A DNA stretch of 18,404 nt from Flavobacterium sp. (GCA_015478765.1 JADMKR010000181.1:1-18404); one strand, 5' to 3'; positions 1 to 9,070 are shown, counted from the stretch's first letter. Numbers and translations are program-made. Notes: generated by a model not told the origin, from the sequence alone.

Positions 1-3000
1 AAATCGACAACCTGTCAACGTTGAACGCCTCCAGCATAAAGCAATCGTTCATGCCGTCGCCGTTTGGTGAAATACCTTTTTGGATCAAACAACCCGTACC
101 CAACGGAGTGAAAGGTTGCATAACATCCTGACAACCCGATCCGGGAACATTCACTGTCACCGTATAAGTGCCGCCTTCAGCAATCGAGATACTTTGTGTA
201 GTACCGACCACTGTTCCGTCGGCCGAGGTCCAACTGTAAACTGCCATGTCGGGATCAAATGAATCGTTCACGACATTCACCGTCATAACATAAACATTGT
301 TTTCACAGCCGCCACTTACAGTGAACTCTGGGCTGCCTCCAATAGTTACGTCAAAACTTATCTCCTCCTGGCAAACGCCATTATTGGAGAAAACATAGAT
401 AGTCTGACTGGATGTGATCACGTCGCCGGCGAGCATCATGCTGCCCTGACCGTTTGCATTAGTAAAGTAATCACCGTCGCCTATGATTGCCGGTAAAATA
501 TATGACTCACACGAACTCACATCAGCGATAGCATTTACTACCGGTGATGGAACGATGAAAATATTAAAGATTTCCTCTGCCCAACAATTAGGCGTTGTGC
601 CGGTTTCTGCGTAAATATATAGCGTGGTATCGCTAGTGATAGGGTCATTTGGCATCAACAAAGTTCCGGTGCCATTTGGCCCACCCGGAGCTGTGTAGTA
701 ATCTCCAAGCGCCAACGTAGGCAGCAGATATTGATCACAAGCGCTAACATCCGCCATCTGTGGCACAATTGGGGTCTGGTTAACAGTTACAGTGAAATTG
801 CTTTCATCTGTACACGTACCCACCTGAGCAAAAATGTATATGGTTTGCGTGGAACTAATGATATCACCCACTCCATACTGCACGCCTACTCCTCCACTTT
901 GAGTCCAATAGCTATTGTTGGCCGAAAGTGCAGGTAACACATAATTGTCGCACACTTCAACAGATGGTAAAACATCGGCTGTGACAGATCCCGCAATTGT
1001 AACGGTGAACATATGCTCATCGGTACATAAACCATTGACGGCATACACGTAGAGCGTTGTAGTAGTACCAACCGTATTGTAAATCGTACCGGCCGGCACT
1101 TCGGTTCCTGTTCCGGCCGGACCACCTGTTGCAGTATAGTATGCATTACCAACTGATAGTGTTGGCAATTCATACGAAGTACATTCCACTACATTGGCAG
1201 GTTCATCAGCAACTGCAGGCGCAACTGTGACTGTAAACATTTCTTCGTCTGTACATGTACCATCGGCAGCATATACATAGATTGTAGTTGTTTCAGTGAT
1301 CACATCACCGGCGTTCATCATATCGCCTGCTCCACCAGTCATTGGGTAATAATTTCCAATGGCAAGGGCCGGAAGAGTGTAAGTCTCACAAACCGTTACA
1401 TCGGCAGGAGCAACCACCTGAGGGAATGGTGTTACTGTTACATCGACAGTTTGGGTTGTTGGACATCCCGTGTTCACGGTGACAGCATACGCACCACCTT
1501 CAGTAACACTTATAAAAGGACCGTTGCCAGGGAATGGATTTCCATCCAACGTCCAGGTAAAGGTCGCGTTGTTAACATCAAAATTCGTCGGAGTAACCTC
1601 AACCGTTCCAGTCTCTCCCTCGCACATTGTAAATGCACTTGTTAAAGTAAACTGCGGTGTCAAATCGGCTACGTGCAGATCAAACTGAGTAAAGTTGTAA
1701 CAGTCGGACAAATCGTGCTCTACGCGGACAAAGATGGTTTGCGGATTTGTCACATTGGTATAAGCTGTTGGAACGAGAATCGGATTCGTTCCCGCCTCAG
1801 CATCCGCCTGTGTCGTATAGTATGAAAGCGTATAGCCCGCACCCAAAGGCGCAAGAATCATCGTTTGATTTTGAGTAAGATCGAAAACTGCTGTATCAGT
1901 TCCACAGGCATACAAATCATTTCCTGTTGCAGGAAGGATCTCATCGTAAAATTCCACAATTATACTATCCTCACCAGAACACGTCGTGCCGATGTAGGAT
2001 GCTTGGAGTGTATATTCACCCTCTTCGGTAACTGTAATCGAAGGACCTGTTTCGCCATCGATCACCACACCATCTACTAACCAAACGAACGAATAAACTG
2101 AAGCATCCAAGCCTGAATCGATCGTAGCCGAATCGTCGCTGCAAATCGCCGTGCCGGTATCTTCCAATAAATCGAGTCCAAGGTCGATATTTCCGATATC
2201 GAAACTACCACCTTCGAGGAATACTGCTGAATCCCAAGCGGAATCAGAGTAATCTGCGATTGCCAATTTAATATGGTATGGATTTCCAGGTATAACCGGA
2301 GACGTGGCCGTCATAGGTATGGTAACCCCGTTAAAGTTAACAGGAGCTGCCATTGGTAATCCTTCCGGCAGTGCATAATATGTTCCGAAAAATGCAGCAT
2401 TCGCTGATGCACAACTTGCGTTATACAATGCATCTCTAATCGTTGTAACTGAAATCGGTATGTTTGTTCCAGGCACCACCGCCAAATTGGTTGTGACACC
2501 AGTTGTCAAGTCGGTTAAAAGGAATGCAAACACATCACTGAATCCACACTGGAATGTTCCATATTCTTCGGATGCGAAAATGAAGTTAAAGCTGATATTA
2601 TTGGTTAGTGGAACAAAGTCAAATTCAAGTTTTGTCGCATTGTACAATGTACCGGTAACTCCCTGCGCATTTAGAACGGCTGTCAAATCGGCATCGCCGC
2701 CCCAGGCCGTTGTGCCATCAGACAACGTAGTTGAGTTCGGACCAGGTGCATTGTTAGCATTTCCTGTTGTTAATACCACTCCATTAAGGAAAGGGAAAGG
2801 CGAACCATTTTGGTCAAAATACCCTAACCCGTTCACAGAACCGAAATTGGTTCCCGTGGAGTAAGTCACATTCGACACGTTTGCACAGGTAGTGTTCAAT
2901 AAAATATCTTCGACCAATTCGGTCGCGGTATACTGTGTGGTATTTGTAGTAATCGGCGGTGGAACAGTTCCAATACAAACCGTAAACGTTGAAGTTTGAT

Positions 3001-6000
3001 TTGGTGTCGATGTCCAGCTGTAAACCCTGATTTTATAAGTTTGTCCAGGAGTCAGATTGTTTGCGACACTGTTGTTTGCATCACTACAATATAGTTGTGT
3101 CAATGAACCGCAAATATCGCCTTGATAAACTACGTGGAATAGATCGGTAGTCGACCCTGTGACGTTCGTAAGATCTATCGTGTGAATTGTGCCTACTGCA
3201 ACAAATTCAAACCAGACGTCGTCGTCGTCCGTTCCAAAACAAGTATTCCCCTCAGGTGATGCGGTAGCGCCAGTCAGTGTTCCAGAAACTGTCTGGGCAC
3301 AAGATTGGTCAGGATTCACCGGAACCGGAATTGCGGCATCGCACTCATCATTGGCTATCAAGGTGGTGAACGCGACTGGTCCGCCCCAATTGCTGACATC
3401 TGTTGGCGAACAAATTGCTCTGACATAAAACACATATGCCGTTCCCGATGTAAGTGTCGCAGTATAAGGATTGGTTGTTGTCAACACTCCAGTGGACGCA
3501 GCAGTAGGAGCAGGTGATCCCGCAGGTAAAATAAGAATTTCCCATTGAGTAGCAGTTCCTGCCTCGAACCAGCTTAGTATTGCTGAAGTCTCGGTTATGT
3601 TTGTAGCCGCCAACTGAACCGGTTTCGGACATGTGGCAGGAATACAGGAAACAGTACCACTGAAAAGAACAGAATTCTGCGTACCTGATCCGGGTGCTTT
3701 CGTAAATATTATGGTTTCGGCTGCGTTCGTGATTGAAACGCCTACTTCACCGGCAAAAGAACCTCCCGAATTCCAGAAGAGTTCAAATGGTGTGTTGTTA
3801 CATAGCGCGACCGTTTGCGTTACCGGATTGGTATCGTCTGCGGCTGTAGGGCCAGTCAATGTAGCGACCAATATACCGTTTTGAGTGACATTCATTGTAT
3901 TGCCATTCCATCCGTCGCCCCATGAATCCCACATTGTAAATGTATAGTCGCACAGGTCACTCGGCGCACAAATAGGCGTTGAAAATTCTGTACCTACGCT
4001 CCAGAAACTACTATCGGTAGGAGAACATACTGAACGTACATATACCTTATAAATAGTAGCCGGATCCAATCCGCCCATTGTGTAAGGATTGGTTGTTACG
4101 TTTGTCCATCCAGTTGCAGTTGGAAGTGGTGCCGGATCAGCCGCAGGCAATACCAGGATATCCCACGAAGTAGCAGCCGGCGTGTTATTGTCAGTCCATG
4201 CAAATGTTGCGGAGTTCAGCGTAATAGCCGATACTACAACATTGGTCGGTTTAAGACATGTTGGCGGAATACATTCACCCGTACCTGAGTAGAGTGTAGT
4301 GCCTTGCGCACTTGTCCCGGCGGTATGTGTAAATAGAACGTCGCCGAGGAAACTCGTAATTGAAACACCTACTTCAGTAGCAAAACTTCCACCTGTATTC
4401 CAAAAGAGTGAGAAAGGAACACCATTACATATCGGGACCTGAACCGTTACAGGACCTGTTCCGGTAGTAAACGTAGATCCGATCGTGGCGATCGTTATTC
4501 CGTTTTGCATTACAGCCATTGTGTTGCCATTCCAGCCATCACCCCAACTGTCTGTCATGGTGAAAGTATATAAACATTGGTCGGCTGGAGGACAAATCGT
4601 TGTATTTCCGCTGCCCGGACCTGCGACCGTACTGGAATCAGTAGGAGTACATATCGCCATTACATAGGCATTATACAAAGTTCCCGAGGTCAAACCCGAT
4701 ACTGTAACCGGATGCGAACCGGTCACAACCCATCCTATACTGGCTGGAGTTGGAGCCGGTAAATTCGCCGGCTGAACAATATATTGCCATTGGGTTTCAG
4801 CACCTCCATTGGTCCAGTTTAAAACGAGCGAATTTTCGGTCGCACTGGTCAATGTTATTGCCGTTGGTTTCGGACATGTTGGCAGTGTTGTAAAGTTTGG
4901 CGACGAAACCGACCAATCATTAGCACCAGGGCCGGCACAGACCGCTCTTACATAATATATATATTGAGTATCGGCCAGTAATCCCGTTATAGTGTACGGC
5001 AAAGTTGTCGTTCCAGGGATGGTTACCGTTGGAACGGTCGCTGCAGTTGGTGCAGGAGAACCCGTTGTCACTGCATAAATTTCCCATGAAACCGGAGCCG
5101 GTCCGTTTGGTGTCCAGTTAAGGACAGCACCATCGGTAGTAGGTGCGGTGACAGTTAAATTAGTAGGTGGCAAACACGGAGGATTGGTACAGTCGACTGT
5201 GCCGCTAAAAATTTGTGAGTTTTGAGTTCCGGTATTAGAAGGTTTTACAAAAATCGTCTGTCCGAAAGAATTTACAATGGAAACGCCTACTTCACCGGCA
5301 AAGGATCCGCCGGCATTCCAGAATAACTGAAACGGACCGTCACACAAAGGTACCGAGACCGTTACCGGGCCACCCCCTGCGGTGAAAGTTGGTCCAATTA
5401 CAGCGATTGTAAGCCCGTCCTGGATAACGTTCATCGTATTGCCATTCCATCCATCTCCAAAAGTATCTGTCATCACAAACGTGTAATTACAGCCAGAGGT
5501 ACAGGAAGTAGTGTTAAACAAATAGGGACCCGACCAAGTACTGAAAGTACCGTCGCCACAATCTGATCTAACCCAATATTGGTATGGTGTTCCTAAAGCC
5601 AGCGGTGCGCCAGCCAAAGTTTGTGTAACCGAATAGTTCGTATTTATGGTAGTAGTTGTTCCGGCTCCGGATGGAACAGGAGAACCTGCTGTTTGAACTG
5701 CAACTTCAAAAGAAGTGGCACCGTTCGCACTCCATGAAAGGTTGGCACTGTCTGGTCCGGTTCCGGTGGCGGAAAGACCGGTTGGTGCAGCACAATTCAA
5801 GGTTTGTATCAATAAACTATATGCGACTGTCTGCGGAGAAGCGTTGGTAGAAATAACAATGATATATTCCTGTCCGGCAGTTACATTTAAACTAGGAATG
5901 CTACGGATCGTATTACCCGAGTTTGCGACTCCGGCCAAACAGCTTACGCCAACATTGGCGCAGCCCTGATAAACAAAAATTCCCGACCAGGTTCCTGACG

Positions 6001-7105
6001 GTGTCATCTCGATACTGATTGCCCCCGAGGTAGCAGGTGTATAAGAGTAAAACACATCATTACCTGTCATATAGTTTGCAGCAGTTCCTGCACATGCCGC
6101 AGGTTGTGCAACATCGGTAGTATCTCCGTAATTGGCAGTATTGTCGGTTGTACTATAAGGCGTACTGCCTACGATAATCGGAGATGCACACGAGAGTCCC
6201 GGAGAGGATGTTTCGAAGTTGAATACTTCCGACCACTGGCTGGTAATACCATCATCGCAAACGGCTCTTATCCGATATTTATATTCTGTCGAAGGTGCAA
6301 AAGGAGTGGTAAAAGCGCCTCCCGATGTTATTGCAGTTGCTGTAAACGGATTTTGTGTAATCGAAACCCCGTTCCCGGAAAATGTGCCGAGGACCGGAAG
6401 AATTTCTATTTCCCATTCGGTTGCCCCCAAAGCGTTCCAACTCAAATTGGCCGATGTTTGTGAAATTCCACCTGCTGAAAGACCTGTCGGAGTAAAGCAC
6501 TCAGACACTATCAACACATCGTCAACCAGCCAACGGTCACCCGTTAAAGGGCCGGCTGGGTGCGTAAATATTTTTACAAAGGCGATATATGCATTTGGCC
6601 CTACGGAAGCCGGAATAGATACCACTTTCTCAATATAGGTGGTAAGATTTGTCGGGTGCGTTAAATCACTCTCAGAGTATTCAACGACCAAAGTTGAATA
6701 GGACGCAATTAAACTCGGATCGGCAGTTGAAGGTGCTGCCCGGATTTGGTAAATGGTACCTTGATCCCCCGCACTGGTAGTACGCGTCATAAACCGCAAC
6801 TGCGGATTTGTCGGCATAGGCACCAATGGCGTGGCCAAGTAATCTACCGAGGTATTTCCTGCACCAACGTTTTGATTAGTAATAAATGCGGCATTCGGAG
6901 TTGAATAGGCCGGAAACGGACCCGTATTCAATTGCCAATTGACGCTTCCGACACCATTGTCGAAAATCATCCAATCTCCGGACGGTAAAGTCCAGACACC
7001 TCCAGCCGCTGGAGCAGGAGGTGCTGCGTCAAAATTTTCGTCCAATTGGGAAAATCCAAGGTGCGAAAACAGAAGCAGGAATGTCAATAAAGTAATGTTT
7101 TTCAT
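1..7105 (-). CDS. Giant T9SS-secreted multidomain adhesin-like protein (3' end beyond window)
   Basis: One minus-strand frame runs without a stop from the ATG at 7105 to the window edge, about 2,368 codons. Rough residue positions: Sec signal peptide 1-19 (MKNITLL..GFS|Q); anchor-J/cleaved-adhesin-like domain 20-200; FN3 200-302; PPC-like beta-sandwich 303-437; FN3 437-533; GDGWNG module 534-639; two FN3 642-840; second GDGWNG module 841-948; FN3 949-1047; third module 1049-1156; FN3 1157-1255; PPC-like domain 1255-1385; choice-of-anchor L domain 1386-1647 (FIFASEEYGTF, GFSDVFAFLL); Ig-like segments 1648-1896; five tandem repeats 1897-2257; Ig-like domain; then a CHU_C/T9SS type B sorting domain from ~2336 (ISPNGDGMNDCF). 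Such proteins leave the cell through the type IX system and act as surface or released adhesins; that role is inferred from domains. Probably only the last ~65-75 residues are missing. It is separated from the sufS operon by a terminator, so it is its own unit. Confidence 0.93.
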   Translation of the reverse strand, partial: MKNITLLTFLLLFSHLGFSQLDENFDAAPPAPAAGGVWTLPSGDWMIFDNGVGSVNWQLNTGPFPAYSTPNAAFITNQNVGAGNTSVDYLATPLVPMPTNPQLRFMTRTTSAGDQGTIYQIRAAPSTADPSLIASYSTLVVEYSESDLTHPTNLTTYIEKVVSIPASVGPNAYIAFVKIFTHPAGPLTGDRWLVDDVLIVSECFTPTGLSAGGISQTSANLSWNALGATEWEIEILPVLGTFSGNGVSITQNPFTATAITSGGAFTTPFAPSTEYKYRIRAVCDDGITSQWSEVFNFETSSPGLSCASPIIVGSTPYSTTDNTANYGDTTDVAQPAACAGTAANYMTGNDVFYSYTPATSGAISIEMTPSGTWSGIFVYQGCANVGVSCLAGVANSGNTIRSIPSLNVTAGQEYIIVISTNASPQTVAYSLLIQTLNCAAPTGLSATGTGPDSANLSWSANGATSFEVAVQTAGSPVPSGAGTTTTINTNYSVTQTLAGAPLALGTPYQYWVRSDCGDGTFSTWSGPYLFNTTSCTSGCNYTFVMTDTFGDGWNGNTMNVIQDGLTIAVIGPTFTAGGGPVTVSVPLCDGPFQLFWNAGGSFAGEVGVSIVNSFGQTIFVKPSNTGTQNSQIFSGTVDCTNPPCLPPTNLTVTAPTTDGAVLNWTPNGPAPVSWEIYAVTTGSPAPTAATVPTVTIPGTTTLPYTITGLLADTQYIYYVRAVCAGPGANDWSVSSPNFTTLPTCPKPTAITLTSATENSLVLNWTNGGAETQWQYIVQPANLPAPTPASIGWVVTGSHPVTVSGLTSGTLYNAYVMAICTPTDSSTVAGPGSGNTTICPPADQCLYTFTMTDSWGDGWNGNTMAVMQNGITIATIGSTFTTGTGPVTVQVPICNGVPFSLFWNTGGSFATEVGVSITSFLGDVLFTHTAGTSAQGTTLYSGTGECIPPTCLKPTNVVVSAITLNSATFAWTDNNTPAATSWDILVLPAADPAPLPTATGWTNVTTNPYTMGGLDPATIYKVYVRSVCSPTDSSFWSVGTEFSTPICAPSDLCDYTFTMWDSWGDGWNGNTMNVTQNGILVATLTGPTAADDTNPVTQTVALCNNTPFELFWNSGGSFAGEVGVSITNAAETIIFTKAPGSGTQNSVLFSGTVSCIPATCPKPVQLAATNITETSAILSWFEAGTATQWEILILPAGSPAPTAASTGVLTTTNPYTATLTSGTAYVFYVRAICSPTDVSNWGGPVAFTTLIANDECDAAIPVPVNPDQSCAQTVSGTLTGATASPEGNTCFGTDDDDVWFEFVAVGTIHTIDLTNVTGSTTDLFHVVYQGDICGSLTQLYCSDANNSVANNLTPGQTYKIRVYSWTSTPNQTSTFTVCIGTVPPPITTNTTQYTATELVEDILLNTTCANVSNVTYSTGTNFGSVNGLGYFDQNGSPFPFLNGVVLTTGNANNAPGPNSTTLSDGTTAWGGDADLTAVLNAQGVTGTLYNATKLEFDFVPLTNNISFNFIFASEEYGTFQCGFSDVFAFLLTDLTTGVTTNLAVVPGTNIPISVTTIRDALYNASCASANAAFFGTYYALPEGLPMAAPVNFNGVTIPMTATSPVIPGNPYHIKLAIADYSDSAWDSAVFLEGGSFDIGNIDLGLDLLEDTGTAICSDDSATIDSGLDASVYSFVWLVDGVVIDGETGPSITVTEEGEYTLQASYIGTTCSGEDSIIVEFYDEILPATGNDLYACGTDTAVFDLTQNQTMILAPLGAGYTLSYYTTQADAEAGTNPILVPTAYTNVTNPQTIFVRVEHDLSDCYNFTQFDLHVADLTPQFTLTSAFTMCEGETGTVEVTPTNFDVNNATFTWTLDGNPFPGNGPFISVTEGGAYAVTVNTGCPTTQTVDVTVTPFPQVVAPADVTVCETYTLPALAIGNYYPMTGGAGDMMNAGDVITETTTIYVYAADGTCTDEEMFTVTVAPAVADEPANVVECTSYELPTLSVGNAYYTATGGPAGTGTEVPAGTIYNTVGTTTTLYVYAVNGLCTDEHMFTVTIAGSVTADVLPSVEVCDNYVLPALSANNSYWTQSGGVGVQYGVGDIISSTQTIYIFAQVGTCTDESNFTVTVNQTPIVPQMADVSACDQYLLPTLALGDYYTAPGGPNGTGTLLMPNDPITSDTTLYIYAETGTTPNCWAEEIFNIFIVPSPVVNAIADVSSCESYILPAIIGDGDYFTNANGQGSMMLAGDVITSSQTIYVFSNNGVCQEEISFDVTIGGSPEFTVSGGCENNVYVMTVNVVNDSFDPDMAVYSWTSADGTVVGTTQSISIAEGGTYTVTVNVPGSGCQDVMQPFTPLGTGCLIQKGISPNGDGMNDCFMLEAFNVDRLSI
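335..1419 (-). repeat. Five tandem ~72-residue repeats inside the giant adhesin
   Basis: On the minus strand this stretch encodes five consecutive units of about 68-76 residues. Each opens with a Cys followed by xxYxLPxL (CETYTLPAL, CTSYELPTL, CDNYVLPAL, CDQYLLPTL, CESYILPAI). A YY or YW-containing segment rich in Gly follows, then a T-x-YV/IY/F strand and a second Cys (GTCTDEE, GLCTDEH, GTCTDES, NCWAEE, GVCQEE), ending in an F-x-VT strand. Two Cys per unit suggests one disulfide per repeat in the secreted protein. The units differ enough in sequence that this is old duplication, not recent slippage. Confidence 0.85.
3640..3960 (-). repeat. GDGWNG module, third copy
   Basis: Encodes a ~107-residue unit beginning C-x-YTFTM-x-DSWGDGWNGNTMNV, continuing through a NxGGSFAGEVGVSI strand and closing with an FSGTVSC Cys. 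It is one of three closely similar copies in the protein. The acidic/Gly loop GDGWNG may bind a divalent cation, which is inference from composition only. It is followed by the last FN3 domain of the series. Confidence 0.8.
4262..4585 (-). repeat. GDGWNG module, second copy
   Basis: Encodes C-x-YTFTMTDSWGDGWNG, then a PFSLFWNTGGSFATEVGVSI segment and a closing YSGTGEC. It aligns along its whole length with the copies at 3640-3960 and 5190-5505. The copies are separated by FN3 domains (one FN3 between this copy and the third, two between this copy and the first), so an FN3-plus-module block seems to have been duplicated. Confidence 0.8.
5190..5505 (-). repeat. GDGWNG module, first copy
   Basis: Encodes GCNYTFVMTDTFGDGWNG followed by FWNAGGSFAGEVGVSI and a closing FSGTVDC. 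It is the most N-terminal of the three copies and differs in DTFGDGWNG versus DSWGDGWNG in the other two. Confidence 0.8.
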
Positions 7106-7150
7106 AGAGAAAATTTTAGTTTGTTGAAACATTTGTATTGTAGAGAATCT

Positions 7151-7158
7151 CAAATTTA
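7151..7158 (-). promoter_or_regulatory. Putative -7 promoter element of the giant adhesin gene
   Basis: The minus strand reads TAAATTTG here, an exact match to the Bacteroidota -7 consensus TAnnTTTG, 45 nt upstream of the ATG at 7105. No clear TTG lies at the expected spacing for the -33 element, so only the -7 half is supported. Confidence 0.4.
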
Positions 7159-7322
7159 ACGAAATTTTATCTAACCCGTCCTAATTTTTAAAGTTAAATA
7201 TGCATACGCGTAGTTTGTCGATAAATAGTGCAATTTCACAGGGTGAATCGGGACTTTGGTTGAGGATATGACATCTTTATAATGTTAAAATTTGCAACAT
7301 TCTCGAAAAGACTACTAAAATT

Positions 7323-7360
7323 AAAAAAAAAAAAAACCGCCATATTTCTATGACGGTTTT
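7323..7360 (-). terminator. Rho-independent terminator of the sufS-DUF2480 operon
   Basis: Positions 7333-7360 form a 12-bp stem with one mismatch and a 4-nt loop. Read on the minus strand the hairpin is followed by a run of 14 T residues (7323-7336 region). It sits about 20 nt past the DUF2480 stop and before the giant adhesin promoter, so it should end the sufS operon transcript. Confidence 0.85.
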
Positions 7361-7379
7361 GGGTTATAATTTGTAAGAA

Positions 7380-7883
7380 TTACTTTCTTTTATAAAGTGG
7401 GACGGCAGAGCATGCTTCCCCATACATTATGCTTCGGGCATGCGGTTTTAAAAATTGAGCCGCAAGCAGGTAAGCATTGGTAGGCACTGCTTTTCTGGCG
7501 CAGCCTTTTATAATGACAGGCGAGTCGCGATAGGCACCGAAATCGATCGATTGCAGCCTATCCTGATACAAGCTTGTTTCCAATTGTTCCAACGAGCCGT
7601 TAACCACCTTGGCAGCGAAGCCCGAAAGGTGAATTGTTACCAATAAAAATGCCCACGCAGGAATGATCGCATCAGTGCTGCAGAATAATGCGACATAATG
7701 GCCAGTATATTGCGACCAGTCGTGATCGTTAAGATACTGCCGAAAATCTTTCTCTTTTAGCAAAAACCCCTGTTCCAACCATGGTGCAATATCGAGCTCG
7801 GTTCGTATCCCATCAATATAATAATCCTCCAGATCGAATACCTGAAGAGCACTGCCGGCAATTCTGTTGACTATTTCGTCCAT
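7380..7883 (-). CDS. DUF2480 family protein
   Basis: A 167-residue soluble protein with no signal peptide or membrane segment. It begins with the family-typical DEIVNRIAGSALQVFDLEDYY, and has ILKEKDFRQYLNDHDWSQY-like text near residues 42-60, CSTDAIIPAWAF near 69-80, an IKGCARKAVPTNAY stretch near 124-137, and ends in MYGEACSAVPLYKRK. The family is of unknown function and, as I recall, restricted to Bacteroidota. The ATG shares one base with the stop of the DUF59 gene (TAATG), so the two are translationally coupled at the end of the SUF accessory operon. The Cys residues in KGC and GEACS are in conserved-looking segments and would fit a link to iron-sulfur chemistry, but that is inference from location. 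Family assignment is confident; function is unknown. Confidence 0.88.
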   Translation of the reverse strand: MDEIVNRIAGSALQVFDLEDYYIDGIRTELDIAPWLEQGFLLKEKDFRQYLNDHDWSQYTGHYVALFCSTDAIIPAWAFLLVTIHLSGFAAKVVNGSLEQLETSLYQDRLQSIDFGAYRDSPVIIKGCARKAVPTNAYLLAAQFLKPHARSIMYGEACSAVPLYKRK

Positions 7884-8203
7884 TATAACATTCCCAATTC
7901 AAGTTTTGCTTCTTCACTCATCAGGTCTTTACTCCAAGGCGGATCGAAGGTAATTTCAACTTCGGCCGATTTCACATTTTCCAAACCCGCCACTTTTTCC
8001 TCGACTTCGCGTGGCAGACTTTCGGCGACCGGGCAATTTGGCGAGGTCAATGTCATCAGTATTTTAACTTCATTATCGGTATTGACCATTACGTCGTAAA
8101 TCAGACCAAGTTCATAAATATCCACCGGGATTTCGGGATCATAGATGCCCTTTAGAACTTTCACGATTTCCTCTCCCAACATTACTGTATCAAATTCTTC
8201 CAT
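7883..8203 (-). CDS. DUF59 (MIP18/SufT-like) Fe-S cluster assembly protein
   Basis: A 106-residue single-domain DUF59 protein. It shows the family motif YDPEIPVDIYELGLIYDV (residues 21-38), with Asp22-Pro-Glu24, and the TSPNCP motif containing Cys57, then ITFDPPWSKDLMSEEA near the C-terminus. DUF59 proteins such as SufT and eukaryotic CIA2/MIP18 act late in iron-sulfur cluster assembly or delivery. I chose the ATG at 8203: it begins one base after the sufE stop, while the upstream in-frame ATG at 8224 would add seven lysine-rich residues and overlap sufE. The stop overlaps the DUF2480 start by one base. Cytosolic, part of the sufS-sufE operon. Confidence 0.92.
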   Translation of the reverse strand: MEEFDTVMLGEEIVKVLKGIYDPEIPVDIYELGLIYDVMVNTDNEVKILMTLTSPNCPVAESLPREVEEKVAGLENVKSAEVEITFDPPWSKDLMSEEAKLELGML

Positions 8204-8204
8204 C

Positions 8205-8630
8205 TTAATTTTTGTTTTGTGCATCGTATGCCAATGCGTACATTTTTATTTGTTTTATCATCGAAACCAAGCCGTTTGCGCGTGTAGGTGACAAGTGTTC
8301 CCGCAAACCGATATCATCTATAAAATCGGTATCAGCTTCAAGGATTTCCGATGCCGGCTGGTTTGAGAATGCCCGTATCAGAATCGCGATTATTCCTTTA
8401 GTCAGAATCGCATCGCTGTCGGCCGTGAAGACTACATTGCCATCATTGTGATCACCCCGCAACCAAACTTTGCTCTGACATCCTTTTATAATGTTTTCGT
8501 CGGTTTTGTAACGCTCATCTATCAATGGCAAACTCTTGCCGAGTTCGATAATATATTCATATCGTTGCATCCAGTCGTCAAACATTGAAAATTCGTCGAC
8601 GATCTCATTTTGTATTTCTTTTATGCTCAT
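8205..8630 (-). CDS. sufE: SufE, sulfur acceptor for the SufS desulfurase
   Basis: A 141-residue SufE/CsdE-fold protein of normal length. The persulfide-carrying Cys is in IKGCQSKVWL at Cys51, the same number as in Escherichia coli SufE. The N-terminal segment (FDDWMQRYEYIIELGKSLP) and the C-terminal LSPTRANGLVSMIKQIK helix are typical. SufE takes a sulfane sulfur from the active-site Cys of SufS and passes it to SufB in the SufBCD scaffold. Its ATG overlaps the lipoprotein stop by one base (TAATG), and the DUF59 gene follows after one base, so it sits in the middle of a tightly coupled operon. Confidence 0.96.
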   Translation of the reverse strand: MSIKEIQNEIVDEFSMFDDWMQRYEYIIELGKSLPLIDERYKTDENIIKGCQSKVWLRGDHNDGNVVFTADSDAILTKGIIAILIRAFSNQPASEILEADTDFIDDIGLREHLSPTRANGLVSMIKQIKMYALAYDAQNKN

Positions 8631-9058
8631 TATTTACGCTGACTATATTCGTTTATTTTGTTGACCAATGCCGCAATTTCGGCCGGAGGCATGCCGTGAT
8701 CGAATTCGGCCGATTCATAAACTTTTCCATTTAAAGTAACCTTTAGTTTAGCAATGGCTGCACCGTCATAAAAACGTTTTTCGGTTGGGGCTTTTAATGC
8801 GTGCATCCCTTCAATATCGGCTGCCATAAATAAAGCAACCAGATTTTTCCAATCGGAATCAGAAATTTTCACCGATTCTCCGCGCGTCGTGGCATCCCGG
8901 TCTGAAGTGACATAAGCCGCCTGACCCTCGATGGTGATTCGCTCATAGAATCCGCGGGTGTTTGCCGTATATTCCAATATTAGTTCTTCAGCCGCCTTTT
9001 CGTTTTCGCAACCTTTCGCGAGAAACAATACCATCATAATCAGTCCTGCTATTTTCAT
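8630..9058 (-). CDS. Small putative lipoprotein between sufS and sufE
   Basis: A 142-residue protein starting at the ATG at 9058, 12 nt after the sufS stop; an in-frame TTG three codons upstream is less likely. The N-terminus MKIAGLIMMVLFLAKGC is a short lipoprotein-type signal with Cys17 as the likely lipidated residue, although Lys at -2 makes the lipobox imperfect. The mature part has TANTRGFYERITIEG, a SxSDWKNLVALF helix near residue 60-70, TEKRFYDGAAIAKLKV and EFDHGMPPAEIAALVNKI. I recall related hypothetical proteins in flavobacterial suf loci but know no function. It is an odd partner: a probable envelope protein encoded inside a cytosolic iron-sulfur operon, coupled by a one-base overlap to sufE. 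Confidence 0.85.
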   Translation of the reverse strand: MKIAGLIMMVLFLAKGCENEKAAEELILEYTANTRGFYERITIEGQAAYVTSDRDATTRGESVKISDSDWKNLVALFMAADIEGMHALKAPTEKRFYDGAAIAKLKVTLNGKVYESAEFDHGMPPAEIAALVNKINEYSQRK

Positions 9059-9070
9059 AGATTTCAATTT

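Noticed and set aside
2460..2864. 134-codon plus-strand ORF, and others such as 6219-6638, 6104-6463 and 3189-3428
   Set aside because: They lie antisense to the continuous minus-strand adhesin frame, whose domains are clearly recognisable, so they are shadows of it.
8204..8224. Earlier ATG at 8224 for the DUF59 protein
   Set aside because: It overlaps sufE by 20 nt and adds a lysine-rich stretch outside the family's usual start; ATG at 8203 fits the one-base operon spacing.
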